64,000 nucleotides of DNA from Marinifilum sp. D714 (lineage in GTDB: Bacteria > Bacteroidota > Bacteroidia > Bacteroidales > Marinifilaceae): assembly GCF_030851345.1 (NCBI RefSeq), contig NZ_JALPNU010000010.1, forward strand, positions 62,001 to 126,000, written 5' to 3'. Positions 34,821-44,449 of the stretch are shown piece by piece; the first letter of the stretch is position 1; the number at the start of each line of letters is the position of its first letter. Under the pieces are notes generated by a model. The model was not told the origin of the DNA. It worked only from the letters and a program-made list of their open reading frames with translations, and made no database searches. The position numbers and the translations under genes are program-made.

Positions 34821-37445
34821 ATGGAAATCCCAACTAAGTACAATCCTGCAGAATCGGAGGACAAATGGTATAAGTATTGGATGGATAAAGGATTCTTCCA
34901 CTCAGTACCAGACGAGAGAGAGGCGTATACAATTGTAATTCCGCCACCAAACGTCACCGGTGTGTTACACATGGGGCATATGCTAAACAATACAATTCAA
35001 GATGTATTGGTCCGCAGAGCCAGATTGCAGGGTAAAAATGTCTGTTGGGTACCAGGAACCGACCACGCATCAATTGCTACCGAAGCTAAAGTTGTAAATA
35101 AACTAAAGCAGGAAGGTATTGCCAAAGCAGATATCACTCGCGATGAGTTCATGAAACACGCCTGGGAGTGGAAAGAAAAGCACGGTGGAATCATTTTGGA
35201 GCAATTAAAAAAATTAGGTGCTTCATGTGATTGGGAGCGTACTGCTTTTACTATGGATGAATCTTTATATGAATCAGTAATTGATGTATTCATTGATTTG
35301 TATAAGAAAGATAAGATTTACCGTGGTGTTCGTATGGTAAACTGGGATCCTGCGGCGCAAACTGCTGTATCTGACGAAGAGGTAATCTACAAAGAGCTAC
35401 AGTCAAAGCTTTACTATTTAAGATATAAAATTGAAGGAACGGAAGATGAGTATGTAACCATTGCTACCACTCGTCCGGAAACCATTTTAGGTGATACTGC
35501 GGTTTGTGTGAATCCAAACGATGAACTTTTTACTCACCTAAAAGGCAAGCGTGTAATTGTTCCTTTGGTAAATCGTTCTGTACCTATCATTCAAGATGAA
35601 TATGTAGATATGGAATTCGGTACTGGTGCATTAAAAATTACACCAGCTCACGATTTGAATGACTACGAAATTGGCGATCGTCACAACTTGGAGTCTATCG
35701 ATATCTTTAACGACAATGGTACCATGAGCGAAGCTGCTCAAATGTACATTGGTAAAGATCGTTTCGAAGTTCGTGATTTGATTATTCCTGATTTGGAAGC
35801 TGCCGGTAACCTGGTAAAAATGGAAGATTACGTGAACAAAGTTGGTTTCTCAGAGAGAACCGATGCAGTAATCGAGCCTAAGCTAAGTATGCAGTGGTTC
35901 TTGAAAATGAAAGAACTTTCGGCACCAGCATTGGAGCATGTAATGAATGATGACATTCAATTACATCCTGCCAAATTTAAAAACACTTACCGTCACTGGA
36001 TGGAGAATGTGAAAGACTGGTGTATTTCTCGTCAGTTGTGGTGGGGACAAAGAATTCCTGTATACTATTTGCCTGAAGGCGGATATGTAGTTGCCAAAAC
36101 TGTTGAGGAAGCTATTGAAGAAGCAAAAGCGAAAACAGGTAAAGAATACAAAGCTGAAGACTTGCGTCAGGATGAAGATGTATTGGATACATGGTTCTCT
36201 TCATGGTTGTGGCCAATTTCGGTTTTCGATGGTATTCGCAAGCCAGGCAACGAAGAAATTAAATACTATTACCCAACCAATGACCTTGTGTCTGGTCCGG
36301 ATATTCTATTCTTCTGGATTGCACGTATGGTGATTGCGGGTTATGAATATATCGGCGAAAAGCCATTCAGCAATGTTTACCTAACAGGTATCGTTCGTGA
36401 TAGCCAACGTCGTAAGATGTCTAAGTCGTTAGGAAACTCACCAGATCCATTGGATTTGATTGCCAAGTATGGTGCTGATGGTGTTCGTGTAGGGATGTTG
36501 CTTTGTTCGCCTGCAGGTGGTGACTTGTTGTTTGACGAGAACTTGCCTGAGCAGGGACGTAACTTTACAACAAAGATCTGGAACGCATTCCGTTTGGTGA
36601 AAGGTTGGGAAGTTGCAGACATTGAGCAGCCTGAATCAGCAAGAATTGCAACGGAAGTGTTCCATGCACGTTTGAACAAAACCATGGAAACACTGGATGA
36701 GCAGTTCAAGCAATACCGTATCAGCGAGGCATTGATGACTGTTTACACATTGTTCCGCGATGAGTTCTCATCATGGTACCTTGAAATGGTGAAACCAGGA
36801 TATCAGCAGCCAATCGACAAGAAAACTTACGAAGCTACAGTTGGCTTGTTCGAAAAGTTGATGCAGTTGTTGCACCCATTCATGCCATTCTTAACTGAAG
36901 AAATCTACCAGTTATTGGCTGAAAGAACTGAAGAGGATAGCATCATGATTTCTGTAATGCCTAAACCTGAAGCTTACGATGCTGCATTGTTGGAGAAATT
37001 TGAACAGGTGAAGGAAGTTATTGTTGCAGTTCGTAACATCCGCAAGCAAAAAAACATTGCATTTAAAGATGAATTGGCAATGAACTATATGGTGAAAGAA
37101 GGCAATTACGATTCTTCTTTTGATACTGTAATTGCTAAGATGTGTAACCTAAGCGAAATTTCTGCTGCCAACGGAGAAATGGCTGGAGCAATGTCATTCA
37201 TTGTAAAAGCTGTTGAGTATTTCATCCCTCTTGGAGATTTGGTTGACGTTGAAGAAGAATTAAAAAAAATGGAGGAAGAGTTGAAATATACTCAAGGATT
37301 CCTTGCTTCTGTTCAGAAGAAAATGAGCAACGAACGCTTCGTAAACAATGCTCCTGCCAAAGTGGTTGAAATGGAGAAAAAGAAAATGGCAGATGCTGAA
37401 GCCAAAATCAAAGTTTTGGAAGAGCGTATTGCTAGTATGAAATAA
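34821..37445 (+). CDS. valS: Valyl-tRNA synthetase
   Basis: The 874-residue class I synthetase charges tRNA-Val. The HIGH motif is HMGH at residues 50-53 ([14 protein letters not shown]), and the KMSKS loop is [18 protein letters not shown] near residue 534. The editing domain (CP1) is between, with [17 protein letters not shown] and the acidic [19 protein letters not shown]. The [11 protein letters not shown]-type and [10 protein letters not shown] segments mark the catalytic core. The C-terminus is a coiled coil ([20 protein letters not shown] to the end) that binds tRNA. The third-position GC is higher than average in this window, as for strongly expressed genes. A hairpin terminator follows. 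Confidence 0.97.
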   Translation: MEIPTKYNPAESEDKWYKYWMDKGFFHSVPDEREAYTIVIPPPNVTGVLHMGHMLNNTIQDVLVRRARLQGKNVCWVPGTDHASIATEAKVVNKLKQEGIAKADITRDEFMKHAWEWKEKHGGIILEQLKKLGASCDWERTAFTMDESLYESVIDVFIDLYKKDKIYRGVRMVNWDPAAQTAVSDEEVIYKELQSKLYYLRYKIEGTEDEYVTIATTRPETILGDTAVCVNPNDELFTHLKGKRVIVPLVNRSVPIIQDEYVDMEFGTGALKITPAHDLNDYEIGDRHNLESIDIFNDNGTMSEAAQMYIGKDRFEVRDLIIPDLEAAGNLVKMEDYVNKVGFSERTDAVIEPKLSMQWFLKMKELSAPALEHVMNDDIQLHPAKFKNTYRHWMENVKDWCISRQLWWGQRIPVYYLPEGGYVVAKTVEEAIEEAKAKTGKEYKAEDLRQDEDVLDTWFSSWLWPISVFDGIRKPGNEEIKYYYPTNDLVSGPDILFFWIARMVIAGYEYIGEKPFSNVYLTGIVRDSQRRKMSKSLGNSPDPLDLIAKYGADGVRVGMLLCSPAGGDLLFDENLPEQGRNFTTKIWNAFRLVKGWEVADIEQPESARIATEVFHARLNKTMETLDEQFKQYRISEALMTVYTLFRDEFSSWYLEMVKPGYQQPIDKKTYEATVGLFEKLMQLLHPFMPFLTEEIYQLLAERTEEDSIMISVMPKPEAYDAALLEKFEQVKEVIVAVRNIRKQKNIAFKDELAMNYMVKEGNYDSSFDTVIAKMCNLSEISAANGEMAGAMSFIVKAVEYFIPLGDLVDVEEELKKMEEELKYTQGFLASVQKKMSNERFVNNAPAKVVEMEKKKMADAEAKIKVLEERIASMK

Positions 37446-37468
37446 TTGAGATCGTCTCAAGATATACA

Positions 37469-37501
37469 AAATGCCGTTCCATTTGGAGCGGCATTTTTTT
37501 T
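37469..37501 (+). terminator. Intrinsic terminator of valS
   Basis: ATGCCGTTCC, loop ATTT and GGAGCGGCAT form a stem with one T-G pair, followed by eight T. Another palindrome (TTGAGATCGTCTCAA, 37446-37460) sits directly at the stop. Confidence 0.9.
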
Positions 37502-37586
37502 ATACAACTTCCTTTAAACTTGATCCTTTTACCTTTCTCCTTTTTTTATATCTTCGCCCCACAAAATAACTTAAACATTAATCAAA

Positions 37587-37943
37587 ATGAGTATCAAAAG
37601 AATCGATTCAACTCCAAGAATGAGCCGTATTGTAGAGCACGGCAACACCATTTATTTGTGTGGACAAACTGCTAAGGACGCTACCAAAGATATCAAAGAG
37701 CAAACGGTAACTACTCTTGAAAAAGTAGAGGAGTTATTGGAAAAAGCTGGTTCTGACAAGAAGCATATCCTTTCTGTAACCATATATGTGCGTGACATGA
37801 AAGATTTCGCAGCCATGAACGAAGTTTGGGATGCCTGGGTAGAAGATGGATACCAACCAGCTCGTGCTTGCGTTGAGGCTCGAATGGCTCGTCCTGAATT
37901 ATTGGTAGAAATGTCTGTTGTTGCCGCTAAGAAAGAAGATTAA
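37587..37943 (+). CDS. ridA: RidA-family protein (YjgF/YER057c/UK114)
   Basis: The 118-residue protein is of the RidA fold, which hydrolyses reactive enamine/imine intermediates. It contains [51 protein letters not shown] and the Arg-bearing [23 protein letters not shown], all usual segments. The Arg that binds the carboxylate is present. The C-terminal Lys/Glu/Asp tail is short. It is monocistronic between valS and ndh, with its own terminator. Which RidA subgroup (true RidA or Rid1-7) is not certain. Confidence 0.9.
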   Translation: MSIKRIDSTPRMSRIVEHGNTIYLCGQTAKDATKDIKEQTVTTLEKVEELLEKAGSDKKHILSVTIYVRDMKDFAAMNEVWDAWVEDGYQPARACVEARMARPELLVEMSVVAAKKED

Positions 37944-37966
37944 TCACAGTAAAATCATAAAATCAG

Positions 37967-38005
37967 ATCCGAAATACCTGCCTGGCATTTCGGATTTGTT
38001 GTGTT
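37967..38005 (+). terminator. Intrinsic terminator of ridA
   Basis: ATCCGAAAT and ATTTCGGAT form a perfect 9-bp stem around an 11-base loop, followed by the T-rich TTGTTGTGTTTT. Confidence 0.8.
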
Positions 38006-38167
38006 TTATATCTTATCCAAGCAATTTATATCATCTATCAGCTCATAAAACTTTTCGATGAAAACGGTTGTGTGAATTGGTGCCCTAGGATAATAAAGAA
38101 TTAATTCTTTAATTTGTAAAAGATAAAAGAGTCTTTAATCCGGATAGCTAAAAAGGAGGCCGATAAA

Positions 38168-39529
38168 ATGGCGAATTTTCTTAATTCAAATACAAAAATG
38201 GATACCATAAAACACATTCCCGAGAATGGGAAAACCAGAGTAGTAATTATTGGCGGAGGATTTGCAGGTTTAAAACTTGCAAGACAATTAGCCAATACAA
38301 AATATCAGGTAGTACTTATTGATCGAAATAACTTTCACCAATTTCAACCCCTATTTTATCAGGTAGCAACTTCGGGACTTGAGCCAAGTTCTATATCATT
38401 TCCTTTGCGCAAGATATTCCAAAAGAAAAGTAATGTCCATTTCCGAATGGCTGACTTATTGGAAGTAAATTCAGAGGAAAATGAAATCTATACCAGTTTG
38501 GGAAAATTGAAATACGATTACCTGGTATTGGCAACCGGTGTGAGCACGAATTACTTTGGAAATAAAAATATCGAAGAGTTTTCCATTCCAATGAAATCTG
38601 TTTCGGAAGCCATTTTTCTTCGAAACTCAATTTTGAGAAATTACGAAAAGGCCTTGAATGAATCAGATCCGGAAAAAGCAGCCAATTACATGAACATTGT
38701 ACTTGTAGGAGGTGGACCAACAGGTGTTGAGTTGGCCGGAGCTTTGGCCGAAATGAAATCTGAAATTCTTCCGAAAGATTATCCTGAGCTTGATTTTAGC
38801 CTTATGAATGTGTACTTGTTCGAGGCTTCGGATAAACTATTAAATGGTATGTCGGAAAAAGCATCAGTTAAAGCTCAAAAATTCCTCGAAAAACTTGGCG
38901 TAATTGTTAGAACCAATGCTAGGGTTGCTGATTACGATGGTTTAACCATTCGTTTGGATGATGATGAAGAGTTTAAATCATACACCATGGTTTGGGCAGC
39001 TGGTGTTGCAGCAAGGCCGATTAAAGGAATCAGTGAAAATGCGAGTGTCCGCGCAGGAAGACTTCAGGTAGATCAATACAATAAAATAGTAGGATTAGAT
39101 AATGTATTTGCTATTGGAGATCTTGCGTACCAAACCGAAGGTAAATTTGAAAATGGACATCCTCAGGTTGCTCAAGTAGGTTTACAGCAAGCTGGAAATC
39201 TGGCCAAGAATTTTAAAAGATTACTGCTGAACAAAGAGATGAAAGCATTCCATTATATGGACAGAGGATCGATGGCTACCATTGGTAAAAACTTAGCAGT
39301 AGCTGATCTTCCTGGAATGAAAATGCAAGGATTCTTTGCCTGGGTGTTGTGGTTGTTTGTACACCTTATGGCAATTGTTGGCGTGAAGAATCGTTTCTTT
39401 ATTCTTATCAATTGGGTTTGGAATTATTTCACCTCCGATCAATCCTTAAGAGTTTTAATCCGCCCTAAAAAAAGAAGCTTTACCGATAAGGCCAGTCTAA
39501 AAGTAAAAACAGATAATGCAATAGTCTAA
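38168..39529 (+). CDS. ndh: Type II NADH:quinone oxidoreductase
   Basis: The 453-residue flavoprotein passes electrons from NADH to quinone without pumping protons. The FAD-binding Rossmann motif is VVIIGGGFAGLKLARQL and the NADH-binding one is IVLVGGGPTGVELAGALAEM. NFHQFQPLFYQVATSGLEP, VWAAGVAARP and DNVFAIGDLAY complete the family signature. The C-terminal hydrophobic segment GFFAWVLWLFVHLMAIVGVK attaches it to the membrane. The start at 38168 (MANFLNS) is used; an internal ATG at residue 11 is also possible. A long perfect-stem terminator follows. It probably provides NADH oxidation alongside other respiratory enzymes. Confidence 0.93.
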   Translation: MANFLNSNTKMDTIKHIPENGKTRVVIIGGGFAGLKLARQLANTKYQVVLIDRNNFHQFQPLFYQVATSGLEPSSISFPLRKIFQKKSNVHFRMADLLEVNSEENEIYTSLGKLKYDYLVLATGVSTNYFGNKNIEEFSIPMKSVSEAIFLRNSILRNYEKALNESDPEKAANYMNIVLVGGGPTGVELAGALAEMKSEILPKDYPELDFSLMNVYLFEASDKLLNGMSEKASVKAQKFLEKLGVIVRTNARVADYDGLTIRLDDDEEFKSYTMVWAAGVAARPIKGISENASVRAGRLQVDQYNKIVGLDNVFAIGDLAYQTEGKFENGHPQVAQVGLQQAGNLAKNFKRLLLNKEMKAFHYMDRGSMATIGKNLAVADLPGMKMQGFFAWVLWLFVHLMAIVGVKNRFFILINWVWNYFTSDQSLRVLIRPKKRSFTDKASLKVKTDNAIV

Positions 39530-39550
39530 AAAATTGAAAACACCACATAT

Positions 39551-39596
39551 ACAAAAGTGCCAAATACATAGCTATTTGGCACTTTTGTATTTTTTG
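39551..39596 (+). terminator. Strong intrinsic terminator of ndh
   Basis: ACAAAAGTGCCAAATA and TATTTGGCACTTTTGT form a perfect 16-bp stem with a six-base loop, followed by ATTTTTT. Confidence 0.92.
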
Positions 39597-39764
39597 GCAC
39601 AAGCTTTGCAAAGATCTAGTTAAAGTATACCGGTTATTTACTTTACGGATTCATCCCTACCAAAGGATGACGATATTTTGCCAGAAACATTTGCAAACTT
39701 ATTACAGTTTGCTACTGCCACTCAACGGAGAGCAGAATGGCTTTCACCATTAAATACCAAAACT

Positions 39765-40514
39765 ATGAAAACGACAAAATATTTCAAGTTGCTTGCCAAT
39801 GTAGTATTGGTTTCAACACTTACCGCATATACAACCAGTTCATTTGCTCAAAGAAGATCATACAACGAAGAGGCTAGTCGTTACGAAGAAAGAAAAAGGA
39901 ACAAGTCTTTTCATGAAAACCATAATAGAGATCGATCTAAGCGAAGCAGTTACAACTATAAAGATGATCGCAGGTCACAAAGACATGATCACAAATACAA
40001 TAATAAGAAATCACATAACCGTAAACACGATCATTATTCACACAAAAAATACAAGGGACATAAGCATCACAAACACCATAAACATGGGCATGTAGAACAT
40101 AGATCCTATCATGGAGATCATTATAGAGCTCATCATGGATATCACCATAAACATCATGGGCAATATCATAGACACAAGTACTACTACAATAAACATGGAC
40201 ACAGTTGTTACAATCACTCAAAATATGGTCAAGTAATTTGGAGATTTTCTTGTGAACCTAGAGTAATTCATCATCACAGTGGTGATTATTACTATACCAA
40301 TGGATGTTATTACAGATACTATCCTGAGTTTGGCTTTATTTATGTAGAGCCACCAAGAACAGTTTACTTCTCTCACCTACCCAATGATTGTCAAAGGGTT
40401 AAAGTTCATGGAGGAATTTATTATACCGATGGAGATTTGTGTTTTGTGAGACATAGAAAAGGATTTAGATTAGTTACTATGCCTGAAGGATTTCATTTTT
40501 CGATACAATTCTAA
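39765..40514 (+). CDS. Secreted histidine-rich protein, DUF6515-like C-terminus
   Basis: The 249-residue protein starts with a Sec signal peptide (MKTTKYFKLLANVVLVSTLT with AYTTSSFA, cleavage before QRR). Residues 30-160 are very rich in His, Lys, Tyr and Arg (more than 25 histidines, in runs such as GHKHHKHHKHGHVEH and HHGYHHKHHGQYHRHKYY). The C-terminal part is rich in Tyr and Gly with short beta segments (YYYTNGCYYRYYPEFGFIYV and KVHGGIYYTDGDLCFV). It resembles the DUF6515 type of short periplasmic or outer-membrane proteins. ATG 39765 is used, since an in-frame start 29 codons upstream puts non-signal residues in front. A metal-binding role is plausible from composition only. Confidence 0.8.
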   Translation: MKTTKYFKLLANVVLVSTLTAYTTSSFAQRRSYNEEASRYEERKRNKSFHENHNRDRSKRSSYNYKDDRRSQRHDHKYNNKKSHNRKHDHYSHKKYKGHKHHKHHKHGHVEHRSYHGDHYRAHHGYHHKHHGQYHRHKYYYNKHGHSCYNHSKYGQVIWRFSCEPRVIHHHSGDYYYTNGCYYRYYPEFGFIYVEPPRTVYFSHLPNDCQRVKVHGGIYYTDGDLCFVRHRKGFRLVTMPEGFHFSIQF

Positions 40515-40671
40515 CTATTATTTAACAGTATTAAATTGCAATGAAATATTTAAAAGTTGAAATAAGGGGGTTGAATCTAAAATTGCATTAAAATTCATGG
40601 CAATTTTCACAAAAACTATACCCCTAAGATGATAAAAATGACGTTTTGAGCATAGGTTGATTAAAAATAGG

Positions 40672-40848
40672 GCATTTAAAAAATCAAAATATATTCTTTT
40701 AAATGCTACCTCAACAAAAAAGAGGATTCATTGAATAAATAATGCTGATTTTTAGTTAGGATCACCTTTGAAAAGGGGGTAATTGAAAAAAATAAAAAAT
40801 TGACCGTCGAAAACGGTTTCGAAAAGCTGTTGCAAAACAGCTTTTTTT
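40672..40848 (+). other. Hairpin cluster with intrinsic terminator upstream of glnA
   Basis: The 506-base gap before glnA has three inverted repeats. GCATTTAAAA (40672-40681) pairs with TTTTAAATGC (40697-40706). ACCGTCGAAAACGGT (40803-40817) forms a hairpin. AAGCTGTT, loop GCAA and AACAGCTT (40824-40843) are followed by TTTTT, a canonical terminator. The terminator is 310 bases after the histidine-rich gene and 172 bases before glnA. It may end a small RNA or act as a leader attenuator. I see no gene in the gap. Confidence 0.65.
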
Positions 40849-41020
40849 GTGCTTCACAAAAAGGATAAAACCTCTCTAAACGCCTTATTTTATTGACAGT
40901 TTGATAGATTTTCAATCATCATTCTAAAAACGCAAAACTTTTTGGAAAATAAATGAGTTCAGATCTATTTTTATCACAAGAACTAAAACACAACAACAAA
41001 TATTTATAAAACGCGGTATT

Positions 41021-42526
41021 ATGACTAGGGAAGATTATAGATTAGATCCTAACAAACTTGTTCAGTTTCTTAAAAAACCAAGTTCGGAGTTTACAAAGGA
41101 AGATTTGATTGAATATGTAGTGGAGAATGATATTAAAATGATCAACTTCCGCTATGTTGCTGAGGATGGAAAATTAAAAACATTAAACTTTATTATAACT
41201 GGTTTAGATCACCTTGATAGCATTTTATCAACAGGTGAACGTGTTGATGGATCAAGCTTGTTCTCATATATTGGGGCAGGATCAAGTGATTTATATGTAA
41301 TTCCAAGATTTAAAACTGCATTTGTTAATCCTTTCTCTGAAGTTCCAAGCTTGGATATTCTTTGTTCTTTCTACACTGCAGAAGGAAAACCTCTTGAAAG
41401 TGCTCCTGAGTACATTCTTAAAAAGGCTAACAGAGAGTTTGAGAAAACCACAGGTCTTAAATTTAAGGCAATGGGTGAGTTAGAGTACTATATTAAAAGT
41501 GCAAACCATACACTCTACCCTGATGTTGATCAAAAAGGATATCACAGCTCACAACCATTTACAAAATGGGAAAACTTGCGTCGTGAAGCAATGGTATTAA
41601 TTGCTCAGTGTGGTGGTAAGATCAAATATGGTCACTCTGAGGTAGGAAGCTTTACAGCAGGTGAAGAGGGGTATGAGCAACATGAAATTGAATTCTTGCC
41701 TGTAGAAGCTGAAGATGCAGTAGAACAATTACTAATTGGGAAATGGATTGTTAGAATGCTTGCTGCTAGAGAAGGTGCTTTGGTAAGCTGGGCTCCTAAA
41801 ATTACCGTAGGTAAAGCAGGTAGTGGTCTTCATATTCACATGTTGGTTGAAAAAGATGGTAAAAACATCTGTATTGAAAATGGCCAATTAAGCGATACTG
41901 CGAAGAAAATGATTGCTGGTATCATGGATCTTTCGGGTGCATTAACTGCATTTGGTAACACTATTCCAACTTCTTATTTAAGATTGGTTCCTCATCAAGA
42001 AGCTCCTACTTATGTATGTTGGGGAGATAGAAACAGATCGGTATTGGTACGTGTTCCTCTTGGATGGGTTGGCGCAACTGATATGATTAAAGATGTGAAT
42101 CCACAACAGGATGCTGATCCAAGAGATTTCTCAAGCAAACAGACATTCGAATTTAGAGTTCCTGATGGATCCGCAGATATTTATCAATTGATGGCAGGTT
42201 TGATTGTTGCAGGACAGCATGGATTGCAAATGGAAAACAGCTTGCAAAAAGCTGAAGAATTGTATGCTGATGTTGATATTTTCGCTCCACATTACAAAGA
42301 AAAATTAGAGAAATTGGAACAATTACCAACTTGTTGTTGGGAAAGTGCCGATTGCCTATTGGAGAAGAGAGACATTTTCGAGAAAAATGGAATTTTCCCA
42401 CAAGGAACAATCGATTCTGTTGCTAAGAATTTAAAACTTTATGAAGACAACGGCTTAAATGATAGAATTCTAGGCAAAGTAGATAAGATTATGGAAATCG
42501 TTGAAAAATATATGCACTGTATGTAA
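41021..42526 (+). CDS. glnA: Glutamine synthetase
   Basis: The 501-residue enzyme makes glutamine from glutamate, ammonia and ATP. It has the beta-grasp N-terminal region with LDSILSTGERVDGSSLFSYI, the metal- and ATP-binding segments KAMGELEYYI and GSGLHIHMLVEKDGK, NTIPTSYLRLVPHQEAPTYV with CWGDRNRSVLVRVP, and FEFRVPDGSADIYQLMAGL. Its length is nearer to the 500-residue GS class of Bacteroidota than to the 470-residue E. coli type. I could not recognise the adenylylation-type NLYDLPPEE segment. A hairpin-rich leader with a terminator lies upstream, and a hairpin terminator follows the stop. It is monocistronic. Confidence 0.92.
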   Translation: MTREDYRLDPNKLVQFLKKPSSEFTKEDLIEYVVENDIKMINFRYVAEDGKLKTLNFIITGLDHLDSILSTGERVDGSSLFSYIGAGSSDLYVIPRFKTAFVNPFSEVPSLDILCSFYTAEGKPLESAPEYILKKANREFEKTTGLKFKAMGELEYYIKSANHTLYPDVDQKGYHSSQPFTKWENLRREAMVLIAQCGGKIKYGHSEVGSFTAGEEGYEQHEIEFLPVEAEDAVEQLLIGKWIVRMLAAREGALVSWAPKITVGKAGSGLHIHMLVEKDGKNICIENGQLSDTAKKMIAGIMDLSGALTAFGNTIPTSYLRLVPHQEAPTYVCWGDRNRSVLVRVPLGWVGATDMIKDVNPQQDADPRDFSSKQTFEFRVPDGSADIYQLMAGLIVAGQHGLQMENSLQKAEELYADVDIFAPHYKEKLEKLEQLPTCCWESADCLLEKRDIFEKNGIFPQGTIDSVAKNLKLYEDNGLNDRILGKVDKIMEIVEKYMHCM

Positions 42527-42556
42527 ATGCATTAGATTAGAAATTAATTATACATT

Positions 42557-42595
42557 AAAAGATCTGACAGGAAATTCTTGTTGGATCTTTTTTTA
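42557..42595 (+). terminator. Intrinsic terminator of glnA
   Basis: AAAGATC and GATCTTT arms with partial inner pairing (ACAGGAA/TTCTTGT) are followed by TTTTTTT, 30 bases after the glnA stop. Confidence 0.75.
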
Positions 42596-42653
42596 TGAAT
42601 TGATTTATGGATAAGTTCAGCTTTGATGCTATCTTCGAAAAAAAATTATCCTC

Positions 42654-43322
42654 ATGAATGTGCAAATTGAAGAATCCTGGAAGGAAAAACTAAGTAGTGA
42701 ATTTTCGAAAGAGTATTTTCAACAACTGGTTCATTTTGTAAAGACAGAATATCAAAGTAAAAAAATCTATCCACCAGGAAAATTAATTTTTAATGCCTTT
42801 AACAAATGTGCATTCGATAATGTGAAATTGGTGATCATTGGACAAGATCCATATCACGGATTTGGACAAGCTAATGGCTTATGCTTTTCTGTAAACAATG
42901 GTGTTGCCCTCCCTCCTAGCTTACAGAATATCTATAAGGAAATAAATTCCGATTTAGGATTGAGTATGCCCAAAAGTGGAAACCTAGAAAAATGGAGCGC
43001 ACAAGGTGTAATGCTATTGAATGCTACACTCACCGTGAGGGCTAACCAAGCTGGTTCTCACCAAAACAAAGGTTGGGAACAATTTACCGATGCAGTTATA
43101 AAATGTCTTTCGGAAGAAAAGGAGAATCTTGTTTTTCTACTATGGGGATCATATGCCCAAAGAAAAGGAGAACAAATTAATCGATCGAAACATTTGGTTT
43201 TAAAATCGCCTCATCCATCACCATACTCAGCTGACAGAGGATTTTTTGGAAACAAACATTTTAGCAAAGCCAACAAATATTTGGAGGAAAAAGGAAAGGC
43301 CCCAATCAATTGGAGCCTATAG
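42654..43322 (+). CDS. ung: Uracil-DNA glycosylase, family 1
   Basis: The 222-residue enzyme removes uracil from DNA. The catalytic motif GQDPYHGFGQANGLCFSV (Asp65) and the His-bearing loop LKSPHPSPYSADRGFFGNKH are intact. The segment LPPSLQNIYKEI and LLLWGSYAQRK-type motif also fit. The length is typical. It starts at ATG 42654 and its stop directly abuts the stop of the convergent DUF4783 gene (no gap), so any terminator would be inside coding sequence. Confidence 0.96.
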   Translation: MNVQIEESWKEKLSSEFSKEYFQQLVHFVKTEYQSKKIYPPGKLIFNAFNKCAFDNVKLVIIGQDPYHGFGQANGLCFSVNNGVALPPSLQNIYKEINSDLGLSMPKSGNLEKWSAQGVMLLNATLTVRANQAGSHQNKGWEQFTDAVIKCLSEEKENLVFLLWGSYAQRKGEQINRSKHLVLKSPHPSPYSADRGFFGNKHFSKANKYLEEKGKAPINWSL

Positions 43323-43724
43323 TTAATCTTTTTCTATATGGAGCTGGTGAATAATGAATTTTCCGTTTTGTTTCTTCGAAAGAAAACTTAATCGGAAGTT
43401 TCCCTTTTTGGTGATTAATTCTCCAGTTGCATATCTTGCACCGGTTTTACCCCCAGCATGTTTCTTTTTAAAATCAGTTGGTGGATAGTCTCTAAAAAAC
43501 TTATCAAGAATCTGTTTTGCTTGAGATTTGCTATAGTTGCCTTCTTTGTCTTGAATCGAAAGTTGGATTCTATCGCTAAAATAATTGGACAAACTTGAAC
43601 AATTTCCTTGTTTGAAAGCAAGCATTAAGTTTTTCGGCAAATCATTCTGAGTTTGCGAACTTACATTCGTAGCAGAAAACAGAACAAATAGAATTCCAAC
43701 AAATATGTATTTAATAATTCTCAT
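43323..43724 (-). CDS. DUF4783 domain-containing exported protein
   Basis: The 133-residue protein has a signal peptide (MRIIKYIFVGILFVLFSATN to about VSSQ) and a short mature domain of the SnoaL-like/DUF4783 type: LAFKQGNCSSLSNYFSDRIQ, KSQAKQILDKFFRDYPP and FIIHQLHIEKD. The family is found almost only in Bacteroidota, in the periplasm, and its function is unknown. It ends exactly where ung ends on the opposite strand. It is not clearly linked to any neighbour. Confidence 0.82.
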   Translation of the reverse strand: MRIIKYIFVGILFVLFSATNVSSQTQNDLPKNLMLAFKQGNCSSLSNYFSDRIQLSIQDKEGNYSKSQAKQILDKFFRDYPPTDFKKKHAGGKTGARYATGELITKKGNFRLSFLSKKQNGKFIIHQLHIEKD

Positions 43725-43929
43725 CTGAATAATTTTAATTCATTATCATTTACCTTTACACAAATTCTGTGCGAAAAACATATCGCAAGATAAAAAAAAT
43801 CTAATCGAGAACCTGATTTCAAGCAGATAATTGATTATACTCTGTTGATGAAGGACATGTAATAGTGCGGTATTGCAGAATTTAAGTTTAATAACATAGG
43901 GACTACCATATCGTGAAAAAAAGATACTT

Positions 43930-44403
43930 ATGAAAGCAACTCTCTTGGTAATTGGTAAAACAGATAAAGACTTTGTAAAAAAAGGTATTGACGAATATCA
44001 AAAACGTCTTGTACATTACCTTCCGTTTGAATTTAAAATTATTCCCGATTTAAAGAACACAAAAAATCTTTCTGAAAATCAACAAAAACAGAAAGAAGGT
44101 GAACTAATTCTGGAAAAGCTAAAACCTACAGACACATTAATTTTATTAGATGAAAATGGCAAAGAGTTCTCATCAGTCGGATTTTCGAAGTTTATGGAAC
44201 AGAAAATGATTAGTGGGACTCGAAATCTTGTTTTTGTAATTGGCGGTCCTTATGGATTTTCCGAAGAAGTATACAAAAAGGCTCAAGGCAAGGTCTCTTT
44301 ATCAAAAATGACATTCTCACACCAAATGATTCGTATGATTTTTACGGAACAACTTTATCGTGCTATGACCATTATAAAAGGAGAACCTTATCATCATGTT
44401 TGA
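43930..44403 (+). CDS. rlmH: 23S rRNA (pseudouridine1915-N3)-methyltransferase RlmH
   Basis: The 157-residue SPOUT-class enzyme methylates pseudouridine 1915 in helix 69 of 23S rRNA. Marks are DKDFVKKGIDEYQKRL, LILLDENGKEFSSVGFSKF, LVFVIGGPYGFSEEVYKKA with the knotted SAM site, and the terminal FTEQLYRAMTIIKGEPYHHV. Length and C-terminus match the family closely. It precedes the sensor kinase gene by 46 bases on the same strand, possibly in one transcript. Confidence 0.96.
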   Translation: MKATLLVIGKTDKDFVKKGIDEYQKRLVHYLPFEFKIIPDLKNTKNLSENQQKQKEGELILEKLKPTDTLILLDENGKEFSSVGFSKFMEQKMISGTRNLVFVIGGPYGFSEEVYKKAQGKVSLSKMTFSHQMIRMIFTEQLYRAMTIIKGEPYHHV

Positions 44404-44449
44404 TGGTTTAATTGAATTATGCTAATTTGTGAGAGGTTTAGCATGAAAT

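Noticed and set aside
40706-40915. 69-codon minus-strand frame upstream of glnA
   Set aside because: It spans the terminator hairpin and other inverted repeats, and its peptide has no recognisable features.
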